A stretch of DNA of 46,537 nt from an uncultured Oscillospiraceae bacterium (lineage in GTDB: Bacteria; Bacillota; Clostridia; Oscillospirales; Oscillospiraceae). The notes under the pieces were generated by a model. It saw only the letters and a list, made by a program, of their open reading frames with translations. It ran no database searches and was not told where the DNA came from. The translations under genes and the position numbers were made by a program. The stretch lies in assembly GCA_947624585.1 (NCBI GenBank), contig CANQKZ010000009.1, forward strand, positions 1 to 46,537, in the 5' to 3' direction. Every line of letters starts with the position of its first letter. Positions within the stretch are counted from its first letter, which is position 1. Positions 16,984 through 24,419 of the stretch are shown in pieces.

Positions 16984-17875
16984 GGATGTTTACCTCCTTC
17001 GTTTCCCTCAAATATCTCCCCAGCGCGTCCTGCCACGGTGGCAGTGGGGTAAAGCCGCTCTCCGATAGCTTCCGTGTGTCCAACCGGCTGTTGAGCGGCC
17101 GCTTTGCCTTGGACAGCCCGTATTCCTCCGTCGTAACCGGGATCTCCTCGGTGGACAGCCCCGCCTGGCGGTAGATCTCGCAGGTGAAGTCGTACCAGCT
17201 TATGTGACCGCCCTCGTTGGTAGCGTGGTAGATTCCGTATTTGTCGGTCTCAACCATATCGCACAGGAGGTGCGCCAGGTCCGGGGTGTAGGTGGGGGCG
17301 CCGATCTGGTCGTTGACCATGCGGACGGAGTCGTGGGTCCGTCCGGCGCGGAGCGCGGTTTTGACGAAGTTGTTTCCGTGGGCGCCGAAAACCCAGGAGG
17401 TGCGGACGATGAAGAACCGCTCCAACTCCGCCGTCACGGCCCGCTCGCCGTCCAGCTTGCTTTTGCCGTAGACGTTGAGTGGCGCGAAATCCGCGCAGTC
17501 AGGCCGCCAGGGTTCGGTACCGCCGCCGTCAAAGACGTAGTCGGTGCTGATGTAGACCACCTTCGCCCCGACTCTCCGGCAGGACCGCGCCAGATTCGCC
17601 GTGCCGTCCACGTTGATCCGCCGCACGGCCGCCTGGTTGTCCTCCGCCGCGTCCACCGCCGTCCACGCGGCGCAGTGGATCACCGCGTCGGGCCGGAGCT
17701 CGGTAAGCGCCCGCTCCACCGCCCCGGCATCGGTGATGTCGAGGGGTATGTAGTTTTCATGTTCCGCGCTCCGCTCCGCAAGGTCGCTGGCGACCGCGGT
17801 ATGTGGGCGGCGAGCGAGCTCCCGCATCACGTCGAAGCCGAGCTGACCGGCGGCGCCGGTGACAAAAATCAACAT
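16946..17875 (-). CDS. rfbD: dTDP-4-dehydrorhamnose reductase
   Basis: 309 residues; NAD(P)H-dependent last step of dTDP-L-rhamnose synthesis. Rossmann glycine motif VTGAAGQLGFDVMREL at residues 5-20, INVDGTANLA, STDYVFDG near 110, the catalytic YGKSK near 135 and RTSWVFG near 160 all fit RmlD. GC content is that of the host, unlike the AT-rich glycosyltransferases around it. Its last 12 codons overlap the GT2 start. Start ATG 17875 has only a weak ribosome site. Confidence 0.95.
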   Translation of the reverse strand: MLIFVTGAAGQLGFDVMRELARRPHTAVASDLAERSAEHENYIPLDITDAGAVERALTELRPDAVIHCAAWTAVDAAEDNQAAVRRINVDGTANLARSCRRVGAKVVYISTDYVFDGGGTEPWRPDCADFAPLNVYGKSKLDGERAVTAELERFFIVRTSWVFGAHGNNFVKTALRAGRTHDSVRMVNDQIGAPTYTPDLAHLLCDMVETDKYGIYHATNEGGHISWYDFTCEIYRQAGLSTEEIPVTTEEYGLSKAKRPLNSRLDTRKLSESGFTPLPPWQDALGRYLRETKEVNIHGSVDQHHCSCL

Positions 17876-17946
17876 TGAGAGATCACTTTCTTTCCTACTT
17901 ATTCAACTGTTTCCGGGCCTGCGCGTTCAGCAAACATCCTAAGTTC

Positions 17947-18996
17947 TTACCGCTGCATTGACTTCTGTTTTCCGCTTTCCCGGAGGAAAATACTTTTTCT
18001 GACTATGCCGGTTGTAAAAGCTGAAATCAGCAAACAGATCAGAATGATCGCTCCCGGCATAAACCAGCGTCCTATGCCGGTACATAAAATGTTGTATCGG
18101 ATAAAGATATCTCCAACTAACGGGTGGAGAATATATAAAACCATGCAATGTTTTTTACTCAACTGACTAATCCGCGCAGCGTTGTGCGCAGGTTTTTTGA
18201 CCGCAAGAATAAAGAGGCAGACCGCAGTAAACCAAACACCGACGGAAAACCCGGAAGTCAGAGAAATCACCGCGCCCAATAACGACACAATGATAAGCGT
18301 CCATATTTTTATTCTTTCCACCGCATCATGTCTGGCGCCGATCGAATGTCCCACGAGGAAGAACGGGATCCCCACAAGCCAAGCGCTTCGGCCAAGCGAG
18401 ATCGGCAAAATCTCTTTATCGGTAAAGAGCGGAACGATTTCATAAATAAGCACCCGAAAACATATCAAACTTATCGCAACAGGCAAAGCTTTATTGACCC
18501 AGTTGTATTTTCCGATCAGCAGCCATACCAGATACGCATAAATCAGCGCATATAAAAACCACATATGATAAAACCCAATAAACGGGACATTGAACAAAGC
18601 CCACTTAAGGATATTCTTCACAGTAAATTGAGCAATAAGGGCGGAAAAGCCTGATGTGACGATCCCATAGATCCCATAAAGCAGTATCCCCAGCGCGGCA
18701 ACCCCCACGATGTGTAAGGTTTTACGTATTATCCTCGATTTGTTGTACGAGCCATAGCAAAAGTACCCGGAACACATGAAGAAAAACGGTACGGCAAAAT
18801 TTGATAATCTAACCGCGCACTGTCCTGTCATTCCCGGGAGGGGAAAATGAAGGAGTATAACAAAGAACGCCGCAATAAGCTTTATGATATCGATCGTCTG
18901 ATTACGGGAAGATCGTACCCCCCTGCTTCCATTTATTACCTTATCCGTGGTCATCTCTCCATAAATCCTCCTGTAATACTCCCGGCCGTGTCTCAA
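17947..18996 (-). CDS. Acyltransferase family 3 membrane protein
   Basis: 349 residues with about ten membrane segments. Family hallmarks: RNQTIDIIKLIAAFFVILLH near residue 30-50 (the His in FFVILLHF is the proposed catalytic site), SNFAVPFFFMCSGYF, and YHMWFLYALIYAYL. These enzymes O-acylate (often O-acetylate) extracellular or lipid-linked sugars. TTG 18996 has AAGGAG 9 nt upstream; ATG 18954 (MTTDKV) is an alternative. AT-rich. It follows the truncated GT-B gene by 14 bp, so it belongs to the same transcript. Predicted job: modifying the wall polysaccharide. Confidence 0.9.
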   Translation of the reverse strand: MRHGREYYRRIYGEMTTDKVINGSRGVRSSRNQTIDIIKLIAAFFVILLHFPLPGMTGQCAVRLSNFAVPFFFMCSGYFCYGSYNKSRIIRKTLHIVGVAALGILLYGIYGIVTSGFSALIAQFTVKNILKWALFNVPFIGFYHMWFLYALIYAYLVWLLIGKYNWVNKALPVAISLICFRVLIYEIVPLFTDKEILPISLGRSAWLVGIPFFLVGHSIGARHDAVERIKIWTLIIVSLLGAVISLTSGFSVGVWFTAVCLFILAVKKPAHNAARISQLSKKHCMVLYILHPLVGDIFIRYNILCTGIGRWFMPGAIILICLLISAFTTGIVRKSIFLRESGKQKSMQR

Positions 18997-19010
18997 GGAT
19001 GCGAACTCCT

Positions 19011-19532
19011 TCAGCCAACCGCATCCGCCGATGTAGTCTCTTTCAGAAATTCGGAGATTTTCAGGTGATTGGTGTCCTCAAAAAACTCCCGGATGGTATA
19101 ATATTCATACAATGCCGGAAGTCTGAAGAACTGTTTTTCCGCGAGAGAATAGGTGATCTCTGAATCAATAAAATATAGCGCGTTTATTAGTTTGTTGTTC
19201 TGGCGCCTGGTCAGGAGAATTATTCGGTCATATCCTGTGAATGTTCCCGCAATTTTTTCCATCAATTGAGAGCCGGCCAATACGACGATCGATTTTTCCG
19301 GATTTTGCCGTTTATATTCTTCAACAAAAGCCATCATATATGTAACATCGCCAAGTGCGCGTCCTGTGTAAACAAAAACCCGATTCTCCGACCGATACCG
19401 GTCGATAGTTTCATTGACACTGATCTGGAGCCTTCGAATCCGTTCAGGGGTCAAACGATGAAATACCCACGTTATTTTTATCCTTCTTCCTATGCGGCAA
19501 AGAATGTTTTTAAGTATCTTGAAAACATTCAT
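19011..19532 (-). CDS. N-terminal half of a GT-B glycosyltransferase (paralog D)
   Basis: 173 residues, equivalent to only the first Rossmann half of paralog A: basic N-terminus MNVFKILKNILCRIGRR, then FVYTGRALGDVTYMMAFVEEYK, where A has GIGDLLYCLSFLKEI, and later IILLTRRQNNKLINALYFI. It ends at a stop before any of the C-terminal motifs (NPYS, YTVYTN, RSGLLDL), and the next gene, the acyltransferase, begins 14 bp on. It begins 6 bp after the paralog B stop with GAGGATAATGAGAT before the ATG. Either a truncated gene or a stand-alone domain that could pair with another chain. It should not bind donor on its own. Confidence 0.65.
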   Translation of the reverse strand: MNVFKILKNILCRIGRRIKITWVFHRLTPERIRRLQISVNETIDRYRSENRVFVYTGRALGDVTYMMAFVEEYKRQNPEKSIVVLAGSQLMEKIAGTFTGYDRIILLTRRQNNKLINALYFIDSEITYSLAEKQFFRLPALYEYYTIREFFEDTNHLKISEFLKETTSADAVG

Positions 19533-19538
19533 ATCTCA

Positions 19539-20458
19539 TTATCCTCTGATGCTTTGTATAAACTCATCAACATTTTTAAATTCCAAATCATCCGCAAACT
19601 CGGAGAATGTTAATTCCCGAATTATCCCTTTGCATTGCCATGCTGCCAAGCCAAAGCTCTCCGGGTTGATTGCTCCTTCCGAATAAAGGACAAACATATT
19701 CACATTCGTTGTGACCGCAAGATCCAGCAATCCGCTACGCACCGAGATAATAAATGGAATGTGGCTTGCGATCTCAAGAAATTCGGCTAAGTCGCAGCGA
19801 AGCTCCCGCGTACCTCGGACAGGGGACTGATCCTTCTGTACATTTGTATAGACTGTATACCCATCCCCGCCATAATTTTCCAACCAATCGGATAGCCTTT
19901 CAAATGACCGCATAATTCCGACCGGTAAATGTGTCGTGCTGGAATAGGGATTCAGGACGATGATCTTATCACATTTTTCATAAAAATCCGGTATGGACTT
20001 GACTTTTTTTGGGCAAGGCGGTGGTAGGATATCTTCGCCTGCGGGCCTACATGAAATATGCGGTCTCTCAATATTGACAGTTCATTGTCAGACGGATACA
20101 CGCCTCTGAACATGAACTCGTTCAACAGACCGTTTTCCACCATCCTTTGGTGCAGGCTCGTATCTGAATTCCACATTTGCCACAGGAGCTTCCTGAGAGT
20201 GGTCGAGCGAATGGTAATGAGCTTGTCGTAGCCTTTATAGGTGGAGACAATTCCGGTCAGTTTCAGCGACGTCCATACCACGATTTTTTTCTGCGGTTCC
20301 ATGCGCCTGTATTCTTCCAAAAAAGCCATACTGTACAGGGCATCTCCCATAAGCGGTCCGGCATATATTACCGTTGTATCATTCGGCTTAAGTATTTTGA
20401 CTATGGCAAGCACAAAATTTCCGATGCAATCCTTTATGCGTTCTTTAAGCCTTTTCAA
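19539..20458 (-). CDS. GT-B glycosyltransferase (paralog B), broken at a slippery site
   Basis: About 306 residues if frames are joined. TTG 20458 (LKRLKERIKDCIGN) is chosen because GGAGG lies 7 nt upstream. The first frame carries VIYAGPLMGDALYSMAFLEEY and runs to the motif YHRLAQKK, then leaves frame at seven A (20010-20004). The -1 frame continues VKSIPDFYEKCDKIIVLNPY, then YTVYTNVQKDQSPVRG and VRSGLLDLAVTTNVNMFVLY to 19539, matching paralog A (YHALKSAPVKSIPDF) without gap. The break is CAA AAA AAG T, the canonical A AAA AAG heptamer, and a -1 slip there gives exactly the homologous frame. So the gene may be expressed by programmed frameshifting, or one A may be missing from the assembly, or it is a recent pseudogene. 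Confidence 0.7.
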
Positions 20459-20500
20459 AATTCTTCCTCCATTCGCTCCCACCGACAGCACTTCCAAAAA

Positions 20501-20715
20501 TCACCTGCGATCCTCCCTGGTGCGCTCTTTTCTCTTCTTGATGATTTCATCCAGGAACTGAACGACCTGTTCAGGTACTGAACTGTCAAGAAACTCCTCA
20601 AAGGTCATCTCCTTGATCTCGCCGGAGCAGTTCCAAGCTTTCAGACTGTATCTGGCCCGGTCGATTCCCTTATCAGAATAAAGAACGAGCATATTCACGT
20701 TCGTCTTGACCGTAT
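20501..20715 (-). pseudogene. C-terminal fragment of a GT-B glycosyltransferase (paralog C)
   Basis: In frame from about 20715: DTVKTNVNMLVLYSDKGIDR, then SLKAWNCSGEIKEMTFEEFL and a lysine-rich tail. This matches the last 70 residues of paralog B (TTNVNMFVLY ... LAAWQCKGIIRELTFSEF). Everything upstream is gone, replaced at about 20713 by a serine-recombinase fragment on the opposite strand. It marks the edge of a mobile-DNA block inserted into, or recombined with, this gene. Confidence 0.75.
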
Positions 20716-21339
20716 CCGCTCCGTGGTCTTGTATGCTGCGGGAATTGCAAGCGCACTATGACACGTCGGCTTGTGGCAAGTACCGGCAAATATATCTATT
20801 CATGCACCCATTCAACACGGGACAGGAATACCGAGTGCGCCGTCCATGAACGATATGAGGAAGCGGGACTGGAACAGGTGGCCTACAACGCGATCCAACA
20901 GTTCATATCGCTGGCAGAGAAAGAGAACGTCCAGAACAGGAAAGTCAGCGCCTTGCGTAAAGATGCGATTAGTGACTGCATGACCCAGCTTCGGAAATTG
21001 CAGACACAGGCTGAACAGCTCAAAGGCTCCAAGCTCCGCTGGTATGAGAAATATACCAACGGCGACATTTCCAAGCCGGAGTATCTTAAATTCAAAGCTG
21101 ACGTTGACAAGAAGCTGGCAGAGAATGAGGAAGCCCAGCGGGAGGCAGAAAGCCGGATGGAGCAGCTCGATTCTGAGCGCACCTGTTCCGATGACCGGCT
21201 GGATGCCGCTTGCCGCGACTTTCAGAAATCCCGCCAGATCACCTACGAGCTGGCACACGCCTTTATTAAGGCGATCTACGTTTACCCTGATGAACGGGTG
21301 GAAATTGAATGGAAGTTCAAGGACCCTTTCGTGAAATGA
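20713..21339 (+). pseudogene. C-terminal part of a large serine recombinase
   Basis: Open from 20713: PYPLRGLVCCGNCKRTMTRR, then YIYSCTHSTRDRNTECAVHE, a four-cysteine zinc-ribbon typical of large serine recombinases (CCGNC ... C ... C), followed by a coiled-coil (LRKLQTQAEQLKGSKLRWYE) and the C-terminal block YELAHAFIKAIYVYPDERVE. The catalytic N-terminal domain and most of the DNA-binding domain are missing, so this is a remnant of an integrase for an ICE or Tn4451-like element. A hairpin terminator follows at 21346. Confidence 0.85.
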
Positions 21340-21345
21340 TTGCAG

Positions 21346-21382
21346 AAGTCCACGGGGCAAGATAGCAACCGTGGACTTTTCG
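21346..21382 (+). terminator. Intrinsic terminator after the recombinase
   Basis: AAGTCCACGG (21346-21355) pairs perfectly with CCGTGGACTT (21369-21378), followed by TT and a T-rich stretch a little further on. It begins 6 bp after the recombinase stop. Confidence 0.75.
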
Positions 21383-21490
21383 CAAAAAATTTCAAAATTT
21401 TTTTAGTTCCTACTTGACACAAGAAGACCTATCTCGATTAGGCCGAGGGAGTAGTGCGCCCTTTGGGGCGTACACGGTATATCCGTGGGC

Positions 21491-21934
21491 TTATATGAGC
21501 AGACGCCTCAGCTCATTGTCATCGAACAGTTTGCTTTGTTTCAAAAGCTTTTTCACACATTGCTTATATGTTTCTTTGAATACACTGTCCAGGGCTTCTT
21601 TGGCATATACAAATCCGATCATGATTTGCAGTTGATGCTCTATATCAACCGCAGTAACCCGGTCGTAGAATTCCCTGTTGACCCGCTGAAGCCCGATCCC
21701 GGTCAACATAGTCATACTGTTAATAAAACCGGCGTAGTAACCGATGTATTCCTGAAGCGTTCGCCACATAGTCTCCTTATCGTGTGTCGCCATACTGCTC
21801 CGGGCAGCGGTGCATCTTGCTTCGGATCTTGAAATAACCGCGTGAGTCTCTTTTGCTGCCTTGATCAGTATTTTTGCGATTTCTAAAGATCGCTCATTAC
21901 TCTGAGCGTTTAGTGATTGAAACTCATCTATCAT
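21491..21934 (-). CDS. Hypothetical protein, partner of the HTH gene
   Basis: 147 residues from ATG 21934 (MIDEFQSLNAQSNERSLEIA), chosen because TGGAGA lies 8 nt upstream and it overlaps the stop of the HTH gene by 11 bp; an in-frame upstream start at 22027 would overlap that gene entirely. Mostly helical and charged, with no membrane segment: AKILIKAAKETHAVISRSEA, then a repeated YIGYYAGFINSMTM region, then KQCVKKLLKQSKLFDDNELR. I do not recognise the family. It resembles the phage/ICE-type Firmicute proteins of about 150 residues that follow a small HTH protein. The two are translationally coupled. Confidence 0.6.
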   Translation of the reverse strand: MIDEFQSLNAQSNERSLEIAKILIKAAKETHAVISRSEARCTAARSSMATHDKETMWRTLQEYIGYYAGFINSMTMLTGIGLQRVNREFYDRVTAVDIEHQLQIMIGFVYAKEALDSVFKETYKQCVKKLLKQSKLFDDNELRRLLI

Positions 21935-22133
21935 TGTTTGCGTCTCCAGACTTAATATATTTCCCACTCTTAATTCTCGCGTCCCTCGGCTTTGGCTCGT
22001 CATCAGGAATTGCCCATGAATAATCAATTCTTATCGCCCCGGGAACACGTCCCTGAGCGCAAAGAATCTGGATGCGCCGGGTGGAGATGCCCCAGCGTTC
22101 CGCCGTCTGTCGAATGGATAGGTATTTCATCAT
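21924..22133 (-). CDS. Small helix-turn-helix DNA-binding protein
   Basis: 69 residues. YLSIRQTAERWGISTRRIQI is a MerR/excisionase-like HTH, followed by CAQGRVPGAIRIDYSWAIPD, the winged segment with the usual GR.PGA......W.IP pattern. AAGGAG lies 7 nt before the ATG pair at 22133/22130. Such proteins control ICE, phage or restriction-modification loci. An inverted repeat overlapping its likely promoter at 22148-22178 is a candidate binding site. It is coupled to the unknown partner gene downstream. Confidence 0.8.
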   Translation of the reverse strand: MMKYLSIRQTAERWGISTRRIQILCAQGRVPGAIRIDYSWAIPDDEPKPRDARIKSGKYIKSGDANNDR

Positions 22134-22147
22134 CCTGCGCTCCTTTT

Positions 22148-22178
22148 CGATACAATTCTACATAATACATTGTACTCG
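22148..22178 (-). promoter_or_regulatory. Inverted repeat upstream of the HTH gene
   Basis: CGATACAAT (22148-22156) and ATTGTACTCG (22169-22178) form an imperfect dyad around an AT-rich centre containing TACAAT and TATTAT, either of which could be a -10. It lies 15 bp before the HTH start. Candidate operator for autoregulation; no -35 is convincing. Confidence 0.4.
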
Positions 22179-22242
22179 ATACTGCGAATAAAAGCAAGAG
22201 CATTTTTAGATTTTTATAAGGGTGTGGGACTATCCCACGAAC

Positions 22243-22283
22243 AAAAATGACCGTTCTCCGCAGCGTGGAGGATGGTCATTTTT
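22243..22283. terminator. Symmetrical hairpin terminator
   Basis: AAAAATGACC (22243-22252) pairs with GGTCATTTTT (22274-22283), with an inner TTCTCCGC/GCGTGGAGGA pairing. The A and T tracts make it work in either direction. It separates the HTH module from the mob region. A smaller GTGGGA/TCCCAC repeat sits just before it. Confidence 0.65.
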
Positions 22284-22628
22284 CCGCTGTGTACGGACAG
22301 CGGATTTGCTTGCTATTCTTCCTAAAACGTATTCACGCAACAGCGGCATCCTCGGTTTTTCAAAACGAATGATGTTACTGTTTTCAAATTTTCTTTTCTC
22401 AGTGCCCCCTCATTTGTTGAGAAATTGTCCGTTGTAAAGTGAGAGGGAACTTGCCGTTCACAAAAATTTTACAATTTAGAGGGGTGCATTTTGGCGAAAA
22501 AATGTCCGTTGTCTTATAGAGGGATATTTTCAATGTCATATACCAAAATGGCACGGAGATGTCTATTGTATAGCAAGGAAATACCCTCTCACCTGAAAAC
22601 CTATTGCTAGCCAAAGGAGGAATCGAAC
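22284..22628 (+). other. Putative oriT region with three repeated motifs
   Basis: Gene-free AT-rich stretch in front of mobC. The motif GTCCGTTGT occurs at 22428 and 22504 and a variant GTCTATTGT at 22561. The first is followed by GAGAGGGA and the second by TAGAGGGATATT. Inverted relatives (CCCCCTCATTTG near 22406, ACCCTCTCACC near 22582) flank them. This placement, directly upstream of a MobC-type gene, is usual for the transfer origin of mobilisable elements. The nick site cannot be assigned. Confidence 0.45.
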
Positions 22629-22958
22629 ATGGCAAACAGGGTAAGACCCATCCGTAAGGAAATCTGCCTGACCGAGCAGGAGGCGCAGATCATCAAGATT
22701 AAAATGGCGGAGATTGGGACGTGCAACTTCGGGGCGTATGCCCGCAAGATGCTGATCGACGGTTACATCATCAACGTGGACTACACCGAGGCGAAAAAGC
22801 TGACCGGGGTTGTAAACAGACTCTCAGCCGCTATCAACAGCATTTGCCGCCGTATTGAAAGAAGTGGCAATGTTTTCGCCGAAGATATTGCTGAAATCCG
22901 AGAAGGGCAGAAGCAGATATGGGCGGCCATTAAAGAATATTGCAGGAAGCAGCTTTGA
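22629..22958 (+). CDS. mobC: MobC-family relaxosome accessory protein
   Basis: 109 residues. A ribbon-helix-helix-like N-terminus (RVRPIRKEICLTEQEAQIIK) is followed by NFGAYARKMLIDGYIINVD, and a C-terminal helical part with KKLTGVVNRLSAAINSICRR; this is the usual layout of MobC/bacterial mobilisation proteins in Firmicute ICEs, which bind oriT and help the relaxase nick. AAAGGAGG precedes ATG 22629 closely. The relaxase that normally follows is missing: after one small gene the element ends at a terminator and a tRNA. Confidence 0.85.
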   Translation: MANRVRPIRKEICLTEQEAQIIKIKMAEIGTCNFGAYARKMLIDGYIINVDYTEAKKLTGVVNRLSAAINSICRRIERSGNVFAEDIAEIREGQKQIWAAIKEYCRKQL

Positions 22959-23012
22959 AAGGAGGACATAACAGCGAGTGAAAAATAAACAAAAGAGACA
23001 AGGAGGTCGGCA

Positions 23013-23192
23013 TTGGGAAGACATAAGAAGCTGATCAACCGCACGAACATTCCGCAACATAAAATTGAAGCGATTGCCCGCTGTATCCTGCCGGATATTC
23101 TCGCTTTCTATGACAGCGAGGAGGGCCAGCGGGAGTTTGCCGAATGGAAAAAGCAGCGGGAGGCGAAGAAGCAGGAGGCCAAAACAGAATGA
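23013..23192 (+). CDS. Small conserved ICE-associated protein
   Basis: 59 residues from TTG 23013 (LGRHKKLINRTNIPQHKIEA ...), with AAGGAGG 6 nt upstream; too short for most gene finders. It contains IARCILPDILAFYDSEEGQR and a lysine/glutamate-rich tail. Small proteins of this type (xGRHKKLIN....IEAIARCLLPDI) commonly follow mobC in clostridial conjugative or mobilisable elements; their function is unknown. Co-directional with mobC, 54 bp apart, and followed by a terminator. Confidence 0.7.
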   Translation: MGRHKKLINRTNIPQHKIEAIARCILPDILAFYDSEEGQREFAEWKKQREAKKQEAKTE

Positions 23193-23197
23193 ATGCA

Positions 23198-23248
23198 CAA
23201 AAGAGTGGGATACCATCGGTAATAGGACATCCCACTCTTTTGCATTTA
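23198..23248. terminator. Terminator of the mob transcript
   Basis: CAAAAGAGTGGGAT (23198-23211) pairs perfectly with ATCCCACTCTTTTG (23229-23242), 14 bp, five bases after the small ICE gene stop. Confidence 0.75.
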
Positions 23249-23352
23249 TGAATTTTTCTTTTTCTTCCGTGGTCCCCTTGGTTTGGATGTCGGCTGTTTC
23301 CTCACACCGTTACGGAAATGAATATCCTCGTAACGATCAAAGTAAAACAACA

Positions 23353-23388
23353 ATCCGAACCCATCTCCCACAGGAAACGGGTTCGGAT
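23353..23388 (-). terminator. Terminator of tRNA-Leu
   Basis: ATCCGAACCC pairs with GGGTTCGGAT; on the minus strand the stem is followed by TGTTGTTTTAC. It lies 10 bp beyond the tRNA 3' end and on its strand. Confidence 0.7.
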
Positions 23389-23398
23389 TATATTGGTC

Positions 23399-23483
23399 TG
23401 GTGCCGGTGGCCGGACTCGAACCGGCACGGAGTGATCCGCCGCATTTTGAGTGCGGTGCGTCTGCCAATTCCGCCACACCGGC
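23399..23483 (-). tRNA. tRNA-Leu(CAA)
   Basis: 85 nt including an encoded CCA. The acceptor stem is GCCGGTG/CACCGGC with discriminator A, the D-arm is GCGGAATTGGCAGACGC, the anticodon stem-loop is CCGCA-CTCAAAA-TGCGG with anticodon CAA, a class II variable arm follows (CGGATCACTCCG), and the T-arm is TGCCGGTTCGAGTCCGGCC. All stems pair. It flanks the mobile block, with mob genes on the 3' side and an IS630 copy 27 bp from the 5' end. Confidence 0.95.
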
Positions 23484-23509
23484 ATATTGTATTTTATTAC
23501 TCCGAAAAC

Positions 23510-24403
23510 TATAGCAATCCCACATAATCCCGACACATGACAACAGTGATACAATAAAGTCGGGCGGTGATAAAAATGTTGCACAATGAAGCGAGGAACC
23601 TGTTGGTGAAGGCATACGAAGAAACACACGACGCTGGCAATGTGGCAAAATGCTGCCGTGTCAGCAGGCGTACAGTGTATCGTTTGATAGAACAAATGCG
23701 CGAAACGGGCATCGTAATCCTGAAGACAAGCCAGCGCGGCAGGAAGCGGACCCCGACAGAGGAAAATCTGCACGGCATCGACGAACTTGTCAAATCGAAA
23801 CCCGACATAACGATCGACGGTATCATTGACGATCTGAAGCTGCCCATCTGCAACGAAACGGTACGCAAGGCCGTCATCAAACAAGGCTATGTCTACAAAA
23901 AGAAATTTTACGCATCCGAGCGTGACCGTCTTCGATGTCAGGGCGGCATGAGAAGACTGGACAGAGACGATTAGTCAATGTGACCCGAAAAAGTTAGTAT
24001 ATCTGGATGAAAACAGCGTAAATACGGACATGAGCCGCCTCTACGGGCGTACTCGCGGAGGGGAGAGGTCTGTGCACCACGTACCTCGGAGCACTCCCCA
24101 AAGTACCACGATACTGTCATCTGTGAGGTTCAACGGCAAGACGGCTTACACGACTCAAGGAGGTTACGGAATTGTTTCAGAATGCCGGGATCAAGCTCCT
24201 GTACCTGCCGGCGTACAGTCCGAATCTAAATCCGATTGAGAAGATGTGGTCGAAGATCAAGTCGATACTTCGCGAAATGAAAAACAGGTCGCGCGCCTTA
24301 CTGCCGCAAGGAATCGAGGAAGCGTTTTCCCGGGTCCGACCATCGGGTTGCGTTGGTTGGTTCTCGTCCTCAGGGTGTGTCAGGAATTAGTGGGATTGCT
24401 ATA
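23510..24403 (+). mobile_element. IS630-family element with terminal inverted repeats
   Basis: 894 bp between TATAGCAATCCCAC at the left and its inverted copy GTGGGATTGCTATA at the right. The repeat extends to 28 bp with about four mismatches (ending CGACACA and CTGACACA), and the ends begin with TA, as expected for the TA target duplication of IS630/Tc1-mariner elements. The transposase inside is broken. Inserted close to the 5' end of tRNA-Leu. Confidence 0.85.
23567..24390 (+). pseudogene. IS630 transposase, internally deleted
   Basis: The first frame (23567-23974) has the N-terminal HTH region (ARNLLVKAYEETHDAGNVAK, then VSRRTVYRLIEQMRETG) and the linker to YKKKFYASERDR. A frame change then gives VYLDENSVNTDMSRLYGRTR (first Asp), and after a deletion of roughly 50-60 residues the last block is FQNAGIKLLYLPAYSPNLNP followed by IEKMWSKIKS. 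The second catalytic Asp region (usually DN.. H) falls in the deletion. Not functional, though its ends could still be moved in trans. Confidence 0.85.
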
Positions 24404-24419
24404 AATAATCCCATCGTTC

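Noticed and set aside
22222..22437. 71-residue plus-strand frame before mobC
   Set aside because: It spans a perfect hairpin terminator and the repeat region; no ribosome site or domain.
23246..23884. 212-residue minus-strand gene across tRNA-Leu
   Set aside because: Runs through the tRNA and the IS630 end, so it cannot be a real gene; the last 30 residues (PTSKPRGPRKKKK) could be a small relic but have no support.
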